In this document: positions 19,542 through 29,256 of the stretch, piece by piece
How positions within the stretch are numbered: position 1 is the first letter of the stretch
Layout of the letters: every line of letters starts with the position of its first letter
DNA from: Picochlorum sp. 'celeri'
Lineage: Eukaryota > Chlorophyta > Trebouxiophyceae
Reading direction: 5' to 3'
DNA length: 64,000 nt
NCBI GenBank assembly: GCA_010909725.1
Contig: JAACMV010000011.1
Span: forward strand, 310,001-374,000
Program-made: the position numbers and the translations under genes
Notes under the pieces: model-generated
The model's input: only the letters and a program-made list of their open reading frames with translations
The model's database searches: none
Told to the model about the DNA's origin: nothing

Positions 19542-20661
19542 ATGGATGCATTCGGGGACCCTTTGCCTGCTTCCGACGACTACGAGTACTTTGAAGAAGT
19601 GGGACATGGGCGGTTCTCAGAGGTTGGTGGTTGGAATCAATACAGATGCAGTGCGCTAGTCATTAAGTACATAACAATATGATTGATTATTGTATTTTGT
19701 AGATATATAGAGCTAAAGATCGCCGATCGGGGTGCGAGGTGGCCATGAAATATCTAACTTTGAGTCAACAGAGAGATGGACTTCCTGTACCAGTACAGAG
19801 GGAGGTAGCAGCTCTGAAAGCGCTACAAGGTCACCCAAATATATTAAAATACCATGGTTTATATCACAATGTGCGTGTTGAAACGATGTGCTTGATCAAA
19901 TGCCTTGCTCCTGTCCAGTCTTGTTTGAGAACAACCAAACACCATTGTTTCATGTGTGTGTGTCTCTCCTGCAGGATTTCGGGGTATCCATCGTGTTAGA
20001 ATACCTGCCAACTAGCCTCAATACGATTTTGAAACAAGAAAAACCAAGCGACTCTTGGGTTGTCAACGTGGTGTCCCAAGTATTAAAAGGGCTTGAAGCA
20101 TGCCACCAGAACAGCATTGTGCACAGGGATTTGTCGCCGAATAACATTCTCATCGATGAAAGTTGTGTCGTCAAATTAGCAGATTTCGGCATTAGTATAT
20201 CCCAGAATGAGCCAGAGAAGAGTGTCCGTACGAGCAACACGCCTGGAATGGGAACGCTGTGGTACATGGCTCCAGAGATTTTGCTCGGGTCAACAATGTA
20301 CACGACAGCAGTGGACATCTGGAGTGTCGGTTGTATCATAGTCGAGATGGTGCTCGGACATCCGCCTTTCAAAGGTAGAAGTGATTTGCACCAGCTTTGT
20401 AGCATTATTGATGTTCTAGGTACACCGGATGAATCGTCATGGCCGGGTCTGAGCGAACAGCTTCCAGACTGGGGCAAGCTGGAATTCAAACATGTGGATG
20501 CCAAGGACTGGGATGACGTCTTCGACATGGACCAGATACAGAACCCCTCTTCGAAAGAGTTACTATCTCTAGCTAAAAGGATGATTGTTTTCAATCCAAA
20601 CAATAGAATTTCAGCAACAGAAGCTTTGAAATCGAATATATTTCATTCAACAAATATTTAA
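19542..20661 (+). CDS. CDK20: CDK20/CCRK-like (LF2-type) protein kinase
   Basis: Exons 19542-19622, 19703-19870 and 19975-20661, all phase 0, with introns of 80 nt (GTTGGT...TTGTAG) and 104 nt (GTGCGT...CTGCAG). The 311-residue product is a complete kinase domain: G-loop GHGRFSE, catalytic Lys in VAMKYL, DFGIS, WSVGC and the CDK-type insert. The stretch [19 protein letters not shown] matches the CCRK/CDK20 insert (WPxLxxLPDYxKxxF). CDK20 activates ICK/MOK-type kinases and limits flagellar length (Chlamydomonas LF2). The catalytic loop reads HRDLSPNN, where the usual Lys after HRDL is Ser, and the P+1 region is WYMAPE instead of WYRAPE. The stop codon overlaps that of the convergent NDR kinase gene. 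Confidence 0.8.
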
Positions 20662-22216
20662 TGTCCTCCAAATTCAACTGCTGCAAATGCATCTTGAAGC
20701 TGTGTCATTGAAGCCCTTGCGCTTTCTTTATCTTGAACCTGTCGTTTCGTAGAATCAGCCACCTCAAAACTCTTATATGTATACCCAACAAAGTTGGGAT
20801 CAGCAACTGGGCGACTGCTCCTGCTGCTTGCAGGGTACTTGCCACCTTGCATCAAATCATCCTCGTATTGCTCAAAGTTTTGAGTGTCAAGCTCATGCTC
20901 TACAGCCGGTCTATAGGGTGCTGTTGACTCGTACAATGAATCCCAATGTATGCCTCTGAAGAATGGGTGATTTTTAATCTCCTCAATCCCATTTGTCCCA
21001 AGCCTGTCATTCACATCACACAACAGCCTCTGAATAAAGTCCTTTGCTGCAGGACTCAATGTCGCATCTGCCTCTGGAGTAAACCGAAGATATGTCCTCC
21101 AGTTCACAATCTTCCTACAGGTCGTCATTGGATCGTCGCTATAAAATGGCGGAAAACCAACCATCATCTCAAATGCAATGGCCCCCAAACTCCACCAATC
21201 ACATTCCATGCCATACCCTTTCTTCATCAACACCTCTGGTGCAATATAATCCGGAGTACCCACTGTAGAAAATGCCAACTTTCTTCTATTCTGCCTCCAG
21301 TGCAACAGCTGCTCCTCCTGAGACGACGCCGATGGAGACGGAAGGCTCCTCAATGTGGCTTCATCCTCTGCAGAAAACTTTGGCAGCAGCTGCACATCAA
21401 CAGGCTTACACAGGCCAAAATCAGACAATTTCATCCTTCCTGACGCATCCAGCAAAAGATTATCCGGCTTTATATCCCTATGAATGTACCCAGCTCGATG
21501 AATAGCCTCCAGCGCAAGCACTGTCTGAGCCAAATAAAACCTACTCATATCCTCCGTCAGTATTTCCAGCCGAATCAAAAGAGTCATCAAATCTCCTCCT
21601 GGTAAATATTCCATCACCAGATACAAATGCTCTTCATCCTGGAACGAATACATCAACTTGACTATCGCATAATGACTCACCTCTGCCAGCACATTTCTCT
21701 CAGCCTTGACATGATCCACCTGCCCTCGCCTCACCATCTCGCTCTTCTTCAGCTTCTTCACTGCCACAAGAGATCCAGTCGTCTTATCCCGACAAATCCT
21801 TACCTCTCCAAACGCACCTTTCCCAATCAGCTTGAGAGGCTCAAAGTCAGCCATGCTCAGCCTCTGTCTCTGCAACCTTGTGTAATTACTCTCCCTCTCC
21901 TCATGCTCCTCAATCACCGCTTTCTTTTCCTCAGGAGACAAAGCTTCCGAACGGAGCGCTTGCTCAAGTTTCTGGCGCCTGAACAATATCAAAACCACGC
22001 AAGATCAATCAATCAATACTGATCTCGTAGAATCCTGAGACAACAGACCGACTAAACCCACCTGTCCAGTCGCTCCCTAAAGTTCTGACTTTGAGACTTG
22101 TACAAGTGCTCAATATACAGCTTGGCCGTCTTGGCACGCTCCAAAACCTCTTCAGAAAAGAACTGCTGTCCGACACTCGTCCCAGCTGTGGGACGCCCAC
22201 CTTCTCTATCCACCAT
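20658..22216 (-). CDS. NDR-family AGC protein kinase
   Basis: Exons 22216-22062 and 21978-20658, intron 83 nt (GTGGGT...GTTCAG), giving 491 residues. NDR kinases act with MOB coactivators in cell-division, polarity and morphogenesis signalling. The N-terminal MOB-binding region ([15 protein letters not shown]) leads into the kinase domain (about 93-400) with [24 protein letters not shown] and DFGLCKPVD. The NDR-specific insert precedes the activation segment [19 protein letters not shown], where the Ser is the autophosphorylation site. The C-terminal hydrophobic motif FVGYTYKSF carries the Thr phosphorylated by Ste20-type kinases. All regulatory sites are present, so it should be an active NDR. 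The first ATG is at 22216. Confidence 0.93.
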
Positions 22217-22468
22217 AGTGCTGCAGTATATACTTTTGAACAATGGAAATGCGTGTATCCGCGAGATGCCAGAACCTAGTCCGACAAGAGATATCTCTTC
22301 TTTCGGAAATAAAAATTTGTTTTAATCTCTCTAATCAAGACAACTGCCTTGTTGCATGGGGTGTTGCTGAATACAATCCAGACCGGATCTGGCTTAATGA
22401 CAGTTCAAACTATACGAAAATAAGATAGATGGCTGTTTCATACGCCCCTGGGACATCAACGAACGCAC

Positions 22469-23299
22469 ATGTCTTCATTCGGCAGACTCCGTGACAAGGT
22501 CGCCATTGTCACAGCCTCGACAGCTGGCATTGGCCTGGGTATTGCGACGCGATTAGCCTCAGAAGGAGCCAAAGTAGTGATTAGCAGCCGTAAACAAGAA
22601 TCAGTGGACCAGATAGCTCGGGATTTGAAGTCAAAGAATTTTGAATGCGCAGGGCTTGCATGTCATGTTGGGGACCAATCTCAAATTCGCCGATTGGTCG
22701 ATTTTACCGTCTCACGGTATGGAAAGATTGACATCCTTGTCAGTAATGCTGCTGTGAATCCATCTGCCGGGTCCATTCTGGAGTGTGATGACGCTGTTAT
22801 AGACAAAATCTTTGACATTAATGGTACGCATGAATAGACTGTTGTAGTGCAACTCATGAATTACACTCTTGAATACTATGATGATGCAGTGAAATCAGCC
22901 ATCCATTTGGTCCGGATGGCGGAGCCCCATATGAATACGAATGGCTCCATCATTTTCATCACCTCGTACACAGCATTCAATCCCGCTCCGCCCATTGGCA
23001 TGTATGCAGTGTCCAAGACTGCATTGCTGGGGTTGACGAAAGCACTGGCAGAAGAGTTGGGTCCAGGGCGTCAGATCAGAGTGAATGCAGTTGCTCCTGG
23101 GGTGGTTCCGACCAAATTTGCAGCTGCCTTGGTTGCCACAGAATCCATGAGGCAGCACACAGTGGACAAGACACTGTTGCGTAAACTTGGCACTCCAGAG
23201 AATATTGCAGCTGTTGTTGCCATGTTGGCATCAGATGATGGATCGTACATCACTGGTGAGACGATTGTGGTCGCGGGTGGCATGCAGAGTAGGCTGTGA
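22469..23299 (+). CDS. DHRS4: peroxisomal short-chain dehydrogenase, DHRS4-like
   Basis: Exons 22469-22823 and 22890-23299, intron 66 nt (GTACGC...ATGCAG), giving 254 residues. The Rossmann motif TASTAGIG (about 17-24) is the form seen in DHRS4-type NADP-dependent carbonyl/retinal reductases; NAA (in SNAAVN), a Ser in IFITSY and the YAVSK catalytic pair follow in order. The C-terminus ends in SRL, a type-1 peroxisomal targeting signal also present in animal DHRS4. Likely substrates are dicarbonyls and aromatic ketones, by family knowledge only. It starts 252 nt from the divergent NDR kinase gene. Confidence 0.9.
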
Positions 23300-23546
23300 C
23301 CAAACACACAACCATCAAAACCCTTCTTCTTTGCTCAAGAGTGTTAGCATAGCCATACCACTAGGGTACTTTGCAAGCCACCTAGGGTTTGATGTTCCGA
23401 CAGCAAGGTGATTGTATCGCGTTAGATATTATCTCGTATTCTATCGAGAATAGAGTAAAATTCGATAAGATCATCTTATCCTCGTTTGATTAAACAATAA
23501 GAAGAAGAGCATCGCCCACATACGACGCTGCTGGTCTGGCTGTATC

Positions 23547-24149
23547 ATGACGAGGGGGCTTGTCAACGTGTCTTTCGACGCCGATATCGCGTCGGACTGG
23601 TCTCATGCGTTGGATTCAGAGCATGTTGCTGTGATTGAAATTACTGATACGACGGGAGAAAGGGTCATCTCGTTATACAAGAGTGAAGTGTGCCGCCTCC
23701 ACGAGCTGCAACACAAGGTCACAGAACAGGTCAAGATTGAAGAGCAGCATGTCCCTTGTGCTGCGGCAAGTTCCACTGTTCTCATCAGAGCAAAGATATG
23801 CCCAGTGTCTGATTTTACATCACCAGTATCAGAGGTGACGTTTCCTCTATCGTCCTTGTTCGATGACGGAAAGGCATCCAAGTCGTCTGATATCACCCTG
23901 TCCTCACCTGGCGGGGTTGCTGCTCCGCAGGAGAGCAGTCATGCTGGGACCTGCCAGGTCACCATGCGATATTTCCCGGCGAGATCGAAAGGAAAAGTAC
24001 GTGATACGCTGGGAATAGAACAGATTGATGACTCGTGCTATCCTGATCGATCAGGAGCACGATCTCCAAAGTTTTATGAGAATAAACACCAGCCTGCTGT
24101 CTTTCACAGGCGTGGGCATGGTCCCAGAAAGGTCAATGCCTTGTATTGA
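23547..24149 (+). CDS. hypothetical protein, 200 residues
   Basis: An intact, ATG-started frame with no recognised domain. The first half is beta-strand-like (VNVSFDADIAS, VAVIEITDTTGERVISLY, STVLIRAKICPVSDF), followed by a Ser-rich middle, a possible last strand (CQVTMRYFPA) and a basic, Arg/His-rich tail. The alternating strands might be a C2-like sandwich, but I cannot show the family motifs. Its stop lies 118 nt before the NF-YC start on the same strand. Confidence 0.6.
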   Translation: MTRGLVNVSFDADIASDWSHALDSEHVAVIEITDTTGERVISLYKSEVCRLHELQHKVTEQVKIEEQHVPCAAASSTVLIRAKICPVSDFTSPVSEVTFPLSSLFDDGKASKSSDITLSSPGGVAAPQESSHAGTCQVTMRYFPARSKGKVRDTLGIEQIDDSCYPDRSGARSPKFYENKHQPAVFHRRGHGPRKVNALY

Positions 24150-24267
24150 TTTGTATTTTTTCGCTTCCTTGTCTTCCTGATGCCATCGTGTCTTGATTTG
24201 TTTTCCATTCGTCAATGTCAACAACATAGAGTTTCTAGAATTCGTACCGAATGTGGTGTGCGTAGCT

Positions 24268-25413
24268 ATGGCCAGCAGCAAGAATCCCAACAACAACAAC
24301 AACCCACAGTCACAGAGTGGAAGCGATCGCGAGTCGGGAGCCAAGGGATCAATCTCATCCATGTGGCCTGGCCCGATCTTCTTCCAAATACCTAAGAATC
24401 AGATACCACAGTATTTCAAATACGTATTAATTACAGAGGATTCTTCATCTATCGCTGATTTCTGATAGTCGGTCGCTCATTTCGACACAGGGATTTGATA
24501 CAACGATATTCGATATTATGGATGGTTCAAGCAGTAAGCGACAAAAGGTTGGTTATTATTTGATGTAAATACGTATGGTATGCGGGTGAAGGTGAAAGGA
24601 AGCATGCAGATGGCATTCTTCTTTCACATTGGTTTTGAAATGAATGTAATCATGTAAACTATTCATATGCAGGTCGGAGAGACAGAAGACCCTTCGGTAT
24701 CTGGATATAAATCTGCTGGTCGAAGTTCGAAGCAGTCGGGGAACACGTTGGAAGAAAAATTGAGTCAGTTTTGGAGCGAAATGATGGAGGATGTCCAGGA
24801 GGGAGGGACGGATTTGACAGAATTCAAGACGCAGCAGCTACCTCTTGCTCGGATAAAAAAGGTATGCGTGGGTAAGAGGTATCGATGAATGTATACATGG
24901 GCGAATTTCATGGTGTTGTGTGTGCAGATTATGAAGTCTGATGAGGATGTGCGGATGATTAGTGCGGAGGCTCCAGTGTTGTTTGCCAAAGCATGTGAGT
25001 TCTTTATATTGGAAATGACTCTGAGGGCGTGGCATGTTGCTGAGGAGCAGAAGAGAAAGACGTTGACTCGTCAGGATATAAGTACTGCTGTGAATAGGAC
25101 GGAAGTGTGGGATTTTTTGGCTGATACGGTTCCTGGGGAGGAGGGTGCACAGATGCCTCCATCCATGGGTGGGCAGAGGCCCATGGGCGTTCAGATGGAT
25201 TCGTATCAGCCTCAGTATATGGCAATGCCTGGGGGAGGTGCACCTCCAGGTGGCATGTTTGCGGGGATGCAGCCCATGCCAATGATGTATCAGGGGATTC
25301 CCCCACACATGTTTATACAGAATCCTCAGCAGCAACAGCAGCAGCAAGACGGTGATTCTGGGAATGGAAATACCACTGCAACGAATGGAGAGGGTCAAGA
25401 GGAAGGGAGCTGA
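24268..25413 (+). CDS. NFYC: NF-YC (HAP5) CCAAT-binding factor subunit
   Basis: Exons 24268-24423, 24491-24547, 24673-24861 and 24928-25413; introns 67, 125 and 66 nt, all phase 0, giving 295 residues. NF-YC pairs with NF-YB through histone folds and, with NF-YA, binds CCAAT boxes. The histone-fold domain runs from about residue 105 to 200: [17 protein letters not shown] joined by the last splice to [16 protein letters not shown], then [18 protein letters not shown] and RRDI-like RQDISTAV. The C-terminus is Gln/Met/Pro-rich, as in activating forms. The first exon encodes an Asn/Gln-rich leader without support from homology; translation could instead begin at the ATG at 24518 in exon 2. Confidence 0.93.
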
Positions 25414-25436
25414 GAAAAAAACATCAAGGTATCGCT

Positions 25437-26963
25437 TTACAGTTTTGACAATGCAGCATCAGTGTGGAGTGTGTCCCAGACGTGTTTCACTCCCTGGGCA
25501 ATGAATGCTTTTCTGATCGAGTTGATGCTGCTATTACCTGATAGTACTGCTTGATATGCTCTGTGAATAAGTATCGATGGGATGCAAAAGTTGAAGGTTG
25601 GGTATATGATTGAATATGTGGACCCATAAACAATCCTTGTGTTTGATACCACCATCCCAAGGATGTGTGATGTATCATCATCGAGGACAATGGCGCCACT
25701 TGCACCACTGATAACTTTAGCATCTGTTGTAAATATCGCTTCTTTATCATGCGCATCGCGGAGGACGGATGTGACGTGGCCGCGTGTCACAATGGGCTGG
25801 CTGTGGGTCTGCGATGCACACCAGAGTGGAAAACCTAGAATTGATATCCGCATGCCAATGGTGGGGGGACATGTACTACTGAGTTCTAATGATGATGCAC
25901 TCTTTGTGATATGTAACTCTGGCACATGGATGAATGCCATATCAAGGATGCCCTCAAATGAGTAGAGTATATGGCCAGGGTGCAAGATGCCTGTCCTGCT
26001 GCAACGAACCATCACGTTTGCCTCATGTGGGAGAGCGTGCGCATTCGTCACCACGACTCGCCTTTCCATATCTATGATATACCCACTAGCCCAACACCCG
26101 TCCCCGGTATGAATGCTCACAGCGTGTGCCATGGGTTTGTCATAGGCACATTGATGTCGAGTGGATGATGGAATTTGCTGCATGCCCATCATGGCTTGCA
26201 TCACATGGCGAATGAATCGAATCGGCCATCCTATGTGAAACACAGCGCCAACGCGATCTGAGGTGATCGGATAGCCGAGTATCCCGCATATGGCGCCGGT
26301 ATCTTTGATGATCAACGGCGCTCCTTCAAACCCAGGGACAACCTGTGCATCAAGAATGTATAAACAGGGACCATCAGTATATACGCTGCTCCTGCTGGAT
26401 TCTTCTTTCATTGGAGCACTCATGCACGCTGCGATAATTCCATTGAATCTGGCGTGCAGAAACTTGGTTCCCAAGAATTGAGGGAATGGACTGCCAGGCA
26501 GACTAATGTATGTGCCAATGCCTCCATCAACCTGCTCGACACGCGTAGGCTGTTTGCCACGATGGCTGCGCGAGCATTGTACTAGGACGATTGAACTCGC
26601 GATTCGAGCACTCTCCCTGGTCGACCCAAGATGACCAATCTCTAGGGGACCTGCTGTAGCATGCATCTCTTCAGGGCACAAAACATCTTCCAAGTCTACG
26701 GAGGAATATTTCCACAAAGGCAATATCCGGAGGACAGATGCAGAAATCCATCTGGATGGTTCTGATTCAAATACGCATTCAATGCCGTCGTGTTGATGAA
26801 CACAGGATGGATCAAAACGGATCGTCTCCTCCTTGTGGCAAGGTTGTTCAAAAAAGAGCCCAAAGGGAACTGCAACCAAACGTGCGTCCTCAAGTATCAC
26901 CCCAGAGCATGCTCGGAATACTTTTGAAGACTTTCTCCGTATCCAAACGACAACAGCCTCCAT
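25437..26963 (-). CDS. DEG15: peroxisomal processing protease, DEG15/TYSND1-like
   Basis: The 508-residue protein has a trypsin-like Deg/HtrA fold in its C-terminal half. The triad is visible: His309 in VVTNAHAL, Asp341 in ILDMAF and Ser422 in SGASGA. It ends in SKL, a strong type-1 peroxisomal targeting signal. No PDZ domain is present, matching plant DEG15 and animal TYSND1, which cut the N-terminal PTS2 presequences off imported peroxisomal enzymes. The N-terminal half (about 1-250) is a second, degenerate protease-like lobe with EGAPLIIKDTG. The first ATG is at 26963; an upstream TTG in frame was not used. It ends 24 nt from the convergent NF-YC gene. Confidence 0.88.
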   Translation of the reverse strand: MEAVVVWIRRKSSKVFRACSGVILEDARLVAVPFGLFFEQPCHKEETIRFDPSCVHQHDGIECVFESEPSRWISASVLRILPLWKYSSVDLEDVLCPEEMHATAGPLEIGHLGSTRESARIASSIVLVQCSRSHRGKQPTRVEQVDGGIGTYISLPGSPFPQFLGTKFLHARFNGIIAACMSAPMKEESSRSSVYTDGPCLYILDAQVVPGFEGAPLIIKDTGAICGILGYPITSDRVGAVFHIGWPIRFIRHVMQAMMGMQQIPSSTRHQCAYDKPMAHAVSIHTGDGCWASGYIIDMERRVVVTNAHALPHEANVMVRCSRTGILHPGHILYSFEGILDMAFIHVPELHITKSASSLELSSTCPPTIGMRISILGFPLWCASQTHSQPIVTRGHVTSVLRDAHDKEAIFTTDAKVISGASGAIVLDDDTSHILGMVVSNTRIVYGSTYSIIYPTFNFCIPSILIHRAYQAVLSGNSSINSIRKAFIAQGVKHVWDTLHTDAALSKL

Positions 26964-27081
26964 CAATCAGCTACATGTTTGAGATGATTTTAATTTCTGC
27001 ACTGGACGACCAGACCATTTGGACGCCTGGCAGCCAGTATGAGGGCCAAACCCAAGAGATTCAGAATTTTTAAATATAAAT

Positions 27082-28728
27082 TTAAATATGTTTTGATTTA
27101 TTTGTCGGCAGAATGCCATCTGCGGTCAAAAGAGGCATGACAGCCTCAAGAAAGTCATGCTGAAATCTCTCATCTGAGAATCTAGACGAGCGCCTACGTG
27201 CTGCTCCAGACATGGCCAACCGTGCATGTGTATCCATTCGAAGAACCTCTGTCAGAGCACGACTGTACTGCTCCACAGAGTCACAGAGATACCCCGTCTC
27301 CTGCATCTCACCATCAACAGGCTCTGGTTTCACAATATCAGTCTGTGGGCCACCAGAAGCATGTGCTATTGGAATGGCACCTGCTGCCATGTATTCGACA
27401 ACACTTATACCGAAATGTTCATCCCTCATACTATGGATTCCCGCGATTGCATTTCCTAGCATGGTTCGAAGATCAGAGAAGGGAACATTGATGCAAAACT
27501 CCACACAAGAATCATCCAATCCTAGCTCTTTAGCCTTGTGCTTCAACATGTCGACTCGTTCATAATCTTGGTCACCTCTGCAACCGCCTGCTAAGATCAA
27601 TTTCGTTTGCATGACGAGCTCTGCCAACTCTGCATCCTGCATATGGCGTGCTGCATTTCGTGCATGTGCCAGTGCCTGCAACTGAATCTCATGGTTCTTC
27701 TCCGGGCGGAATTGAGCGATCGATAACACTGTTATAGTCTTTAGGCGTTTATCCAAATCTAATTTCCGCAAATCTTCGGTATCACAGGGAGGATATACGA
27801 GAGCAATACTATCTGTCCCACCATGCATCCACCAAATATCTTCTATGTGGGATTTCGTCCACGAGGAATTTACCATACAGACATTGGCAAACCCTCCGCA
27901 GAATCCATATATGAAGGCAAAGATGTGATAGTATACAAGCTTCAAATATGAAAAGATCCCACTGGATGCAAGGCTACTAGAATTGTTAAATGCAGCTTCT
28001 CTATTCTTGACCCGTAACAACATGTCCGATGAAATCGTGGGATAGTGTACGTATGCTATCACGTGTGCACCCAGCATCCTGATGAGAGGATACGGAAATG
28101 CCCACCCTGTGGTGTCAATCCAGACCTGAGGCACCAGTCCATCAAGTGCTTCCATGGCCACAATGACTGAGGCAATGGCTTGACACACCATGGTCAACCG
28201 AGGATACCTAGACGGATCAAGAAGATGATGCTTTCTCAATGGTACCACGGAAAAGTTGGGAAGAATATCCAGATTGAATCTAGACTTTGCAGCATGCACC
28301 AGATCTGTCACAGTACTGGATGCACTGCAGTAAATGTACACATCTGCCTCTGGATGACAGGTTTGAATACTGTGCACAGCAGCCCTGAATGCATCATTAT
28401 AGCATAGTTAGCCTTGTTCACGAGGATGCCGGCAGGCAATCTAATGACACGTACCAAAGCACTCGTTCCCCACCACCTCCACATTCTGCAAAGGGATGAA
28501 AAAATGCAATAGAGCCCTGTAAAAGGACACGATATCGTGACGTTAGAAAACATCATTGTATAGGTATCTACATATGTGTATCCTCACCTTTTTCGGAGGC
28601 GAAAAACGACGCCTGCTGGCAAGAATCAGACCAAGAACCACCACAAGGAACAACACAGGAACGGTTAGCAACCACCACAAAGCGCTGAACTGCACCACAG
28701 GCTCACCCATTAAGTTATATATAAACAT
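27082..28728 (-). CDS. ALG11: ALG11 alpha-1,2-mannosyltransferase
   Basis: Exons 28728-28588, 28516-28455 and 28384-27082; introns 71 nt (GTGAGG...TTACAG) and 70 nt (GTACGT...TTCAG), giving 501 residues. ALG11 adds the fourth and fifth mannoses to dolichol-linked oligosaccharide on the cytosolic face of the ER. An N-terminal membrane helix (about 15-38) is followed by the family signature assembled across two splice sites, [22 protein letters not shown]. Later motifs are DTTGWAFPYPL, VAYVHYPTISSDML, VNSSWTKSHI and the nucleotide-sugar region SMRDEHFGISVVEYMAAG with its conserved glutamates. The reconstructed junctions are therefore well supported. The frame open upstream of 28728 starts only at GTG. 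Confidence 0.94.
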
Positions 28729-29256
28729 TTCCAATGGAACATTAAAGGGCTCGACAGATCCTATCCGCGGCCAGACGCAACAGATCGACACTCAATTGAG
28801 CAAAAGTAATTCACACAACGTTCAGCTGTTCGGCGCAGTTTTACGTACCTGTAGAATATTCATGACATCATAATACTTGAAAAATAAGGGTGAAATAAAT
28901 TAAACCATTGGAATGTGAGTGCAGAGAGTGGAGCAAATATGCTCGTTGCAGTTTGACCGAAAGATCTTTCACAAAAGATCTTTCAGATTCTCTCTCATGG
29001 CTAGGGACACTCTGGTGAGTCTGTGCTCTTGACTGTGTTGTTTCCTCCGTGGATGTAAGCACACATCGTATTTGAGTTCTTCTTTCTGAGCAATGAGCAA
29101 TGTGGATCGACGTAGTTTCGCGTTACATGCAAATGCCTTGTAATGATGATTGCCCAAATGGGGCTGAAGAAAAAACAATCTTCCTGTAGTAGTACTGTTG
29201 TGGTATGCCCCATTGGCACACGCATGCATCTAAGATATACATGTGTATTGAATGAA
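28729..29256. other. intergenic, ALG11 promoter and PPR 3' flank
   Basis: A 528-bp gap between two genes on the minus strand. I see no coding region. A short direct repeat of about ten bases (AAAGATCTTT type, near 28968-28984) is present but of unclear meaning. Confidence 0.3.
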
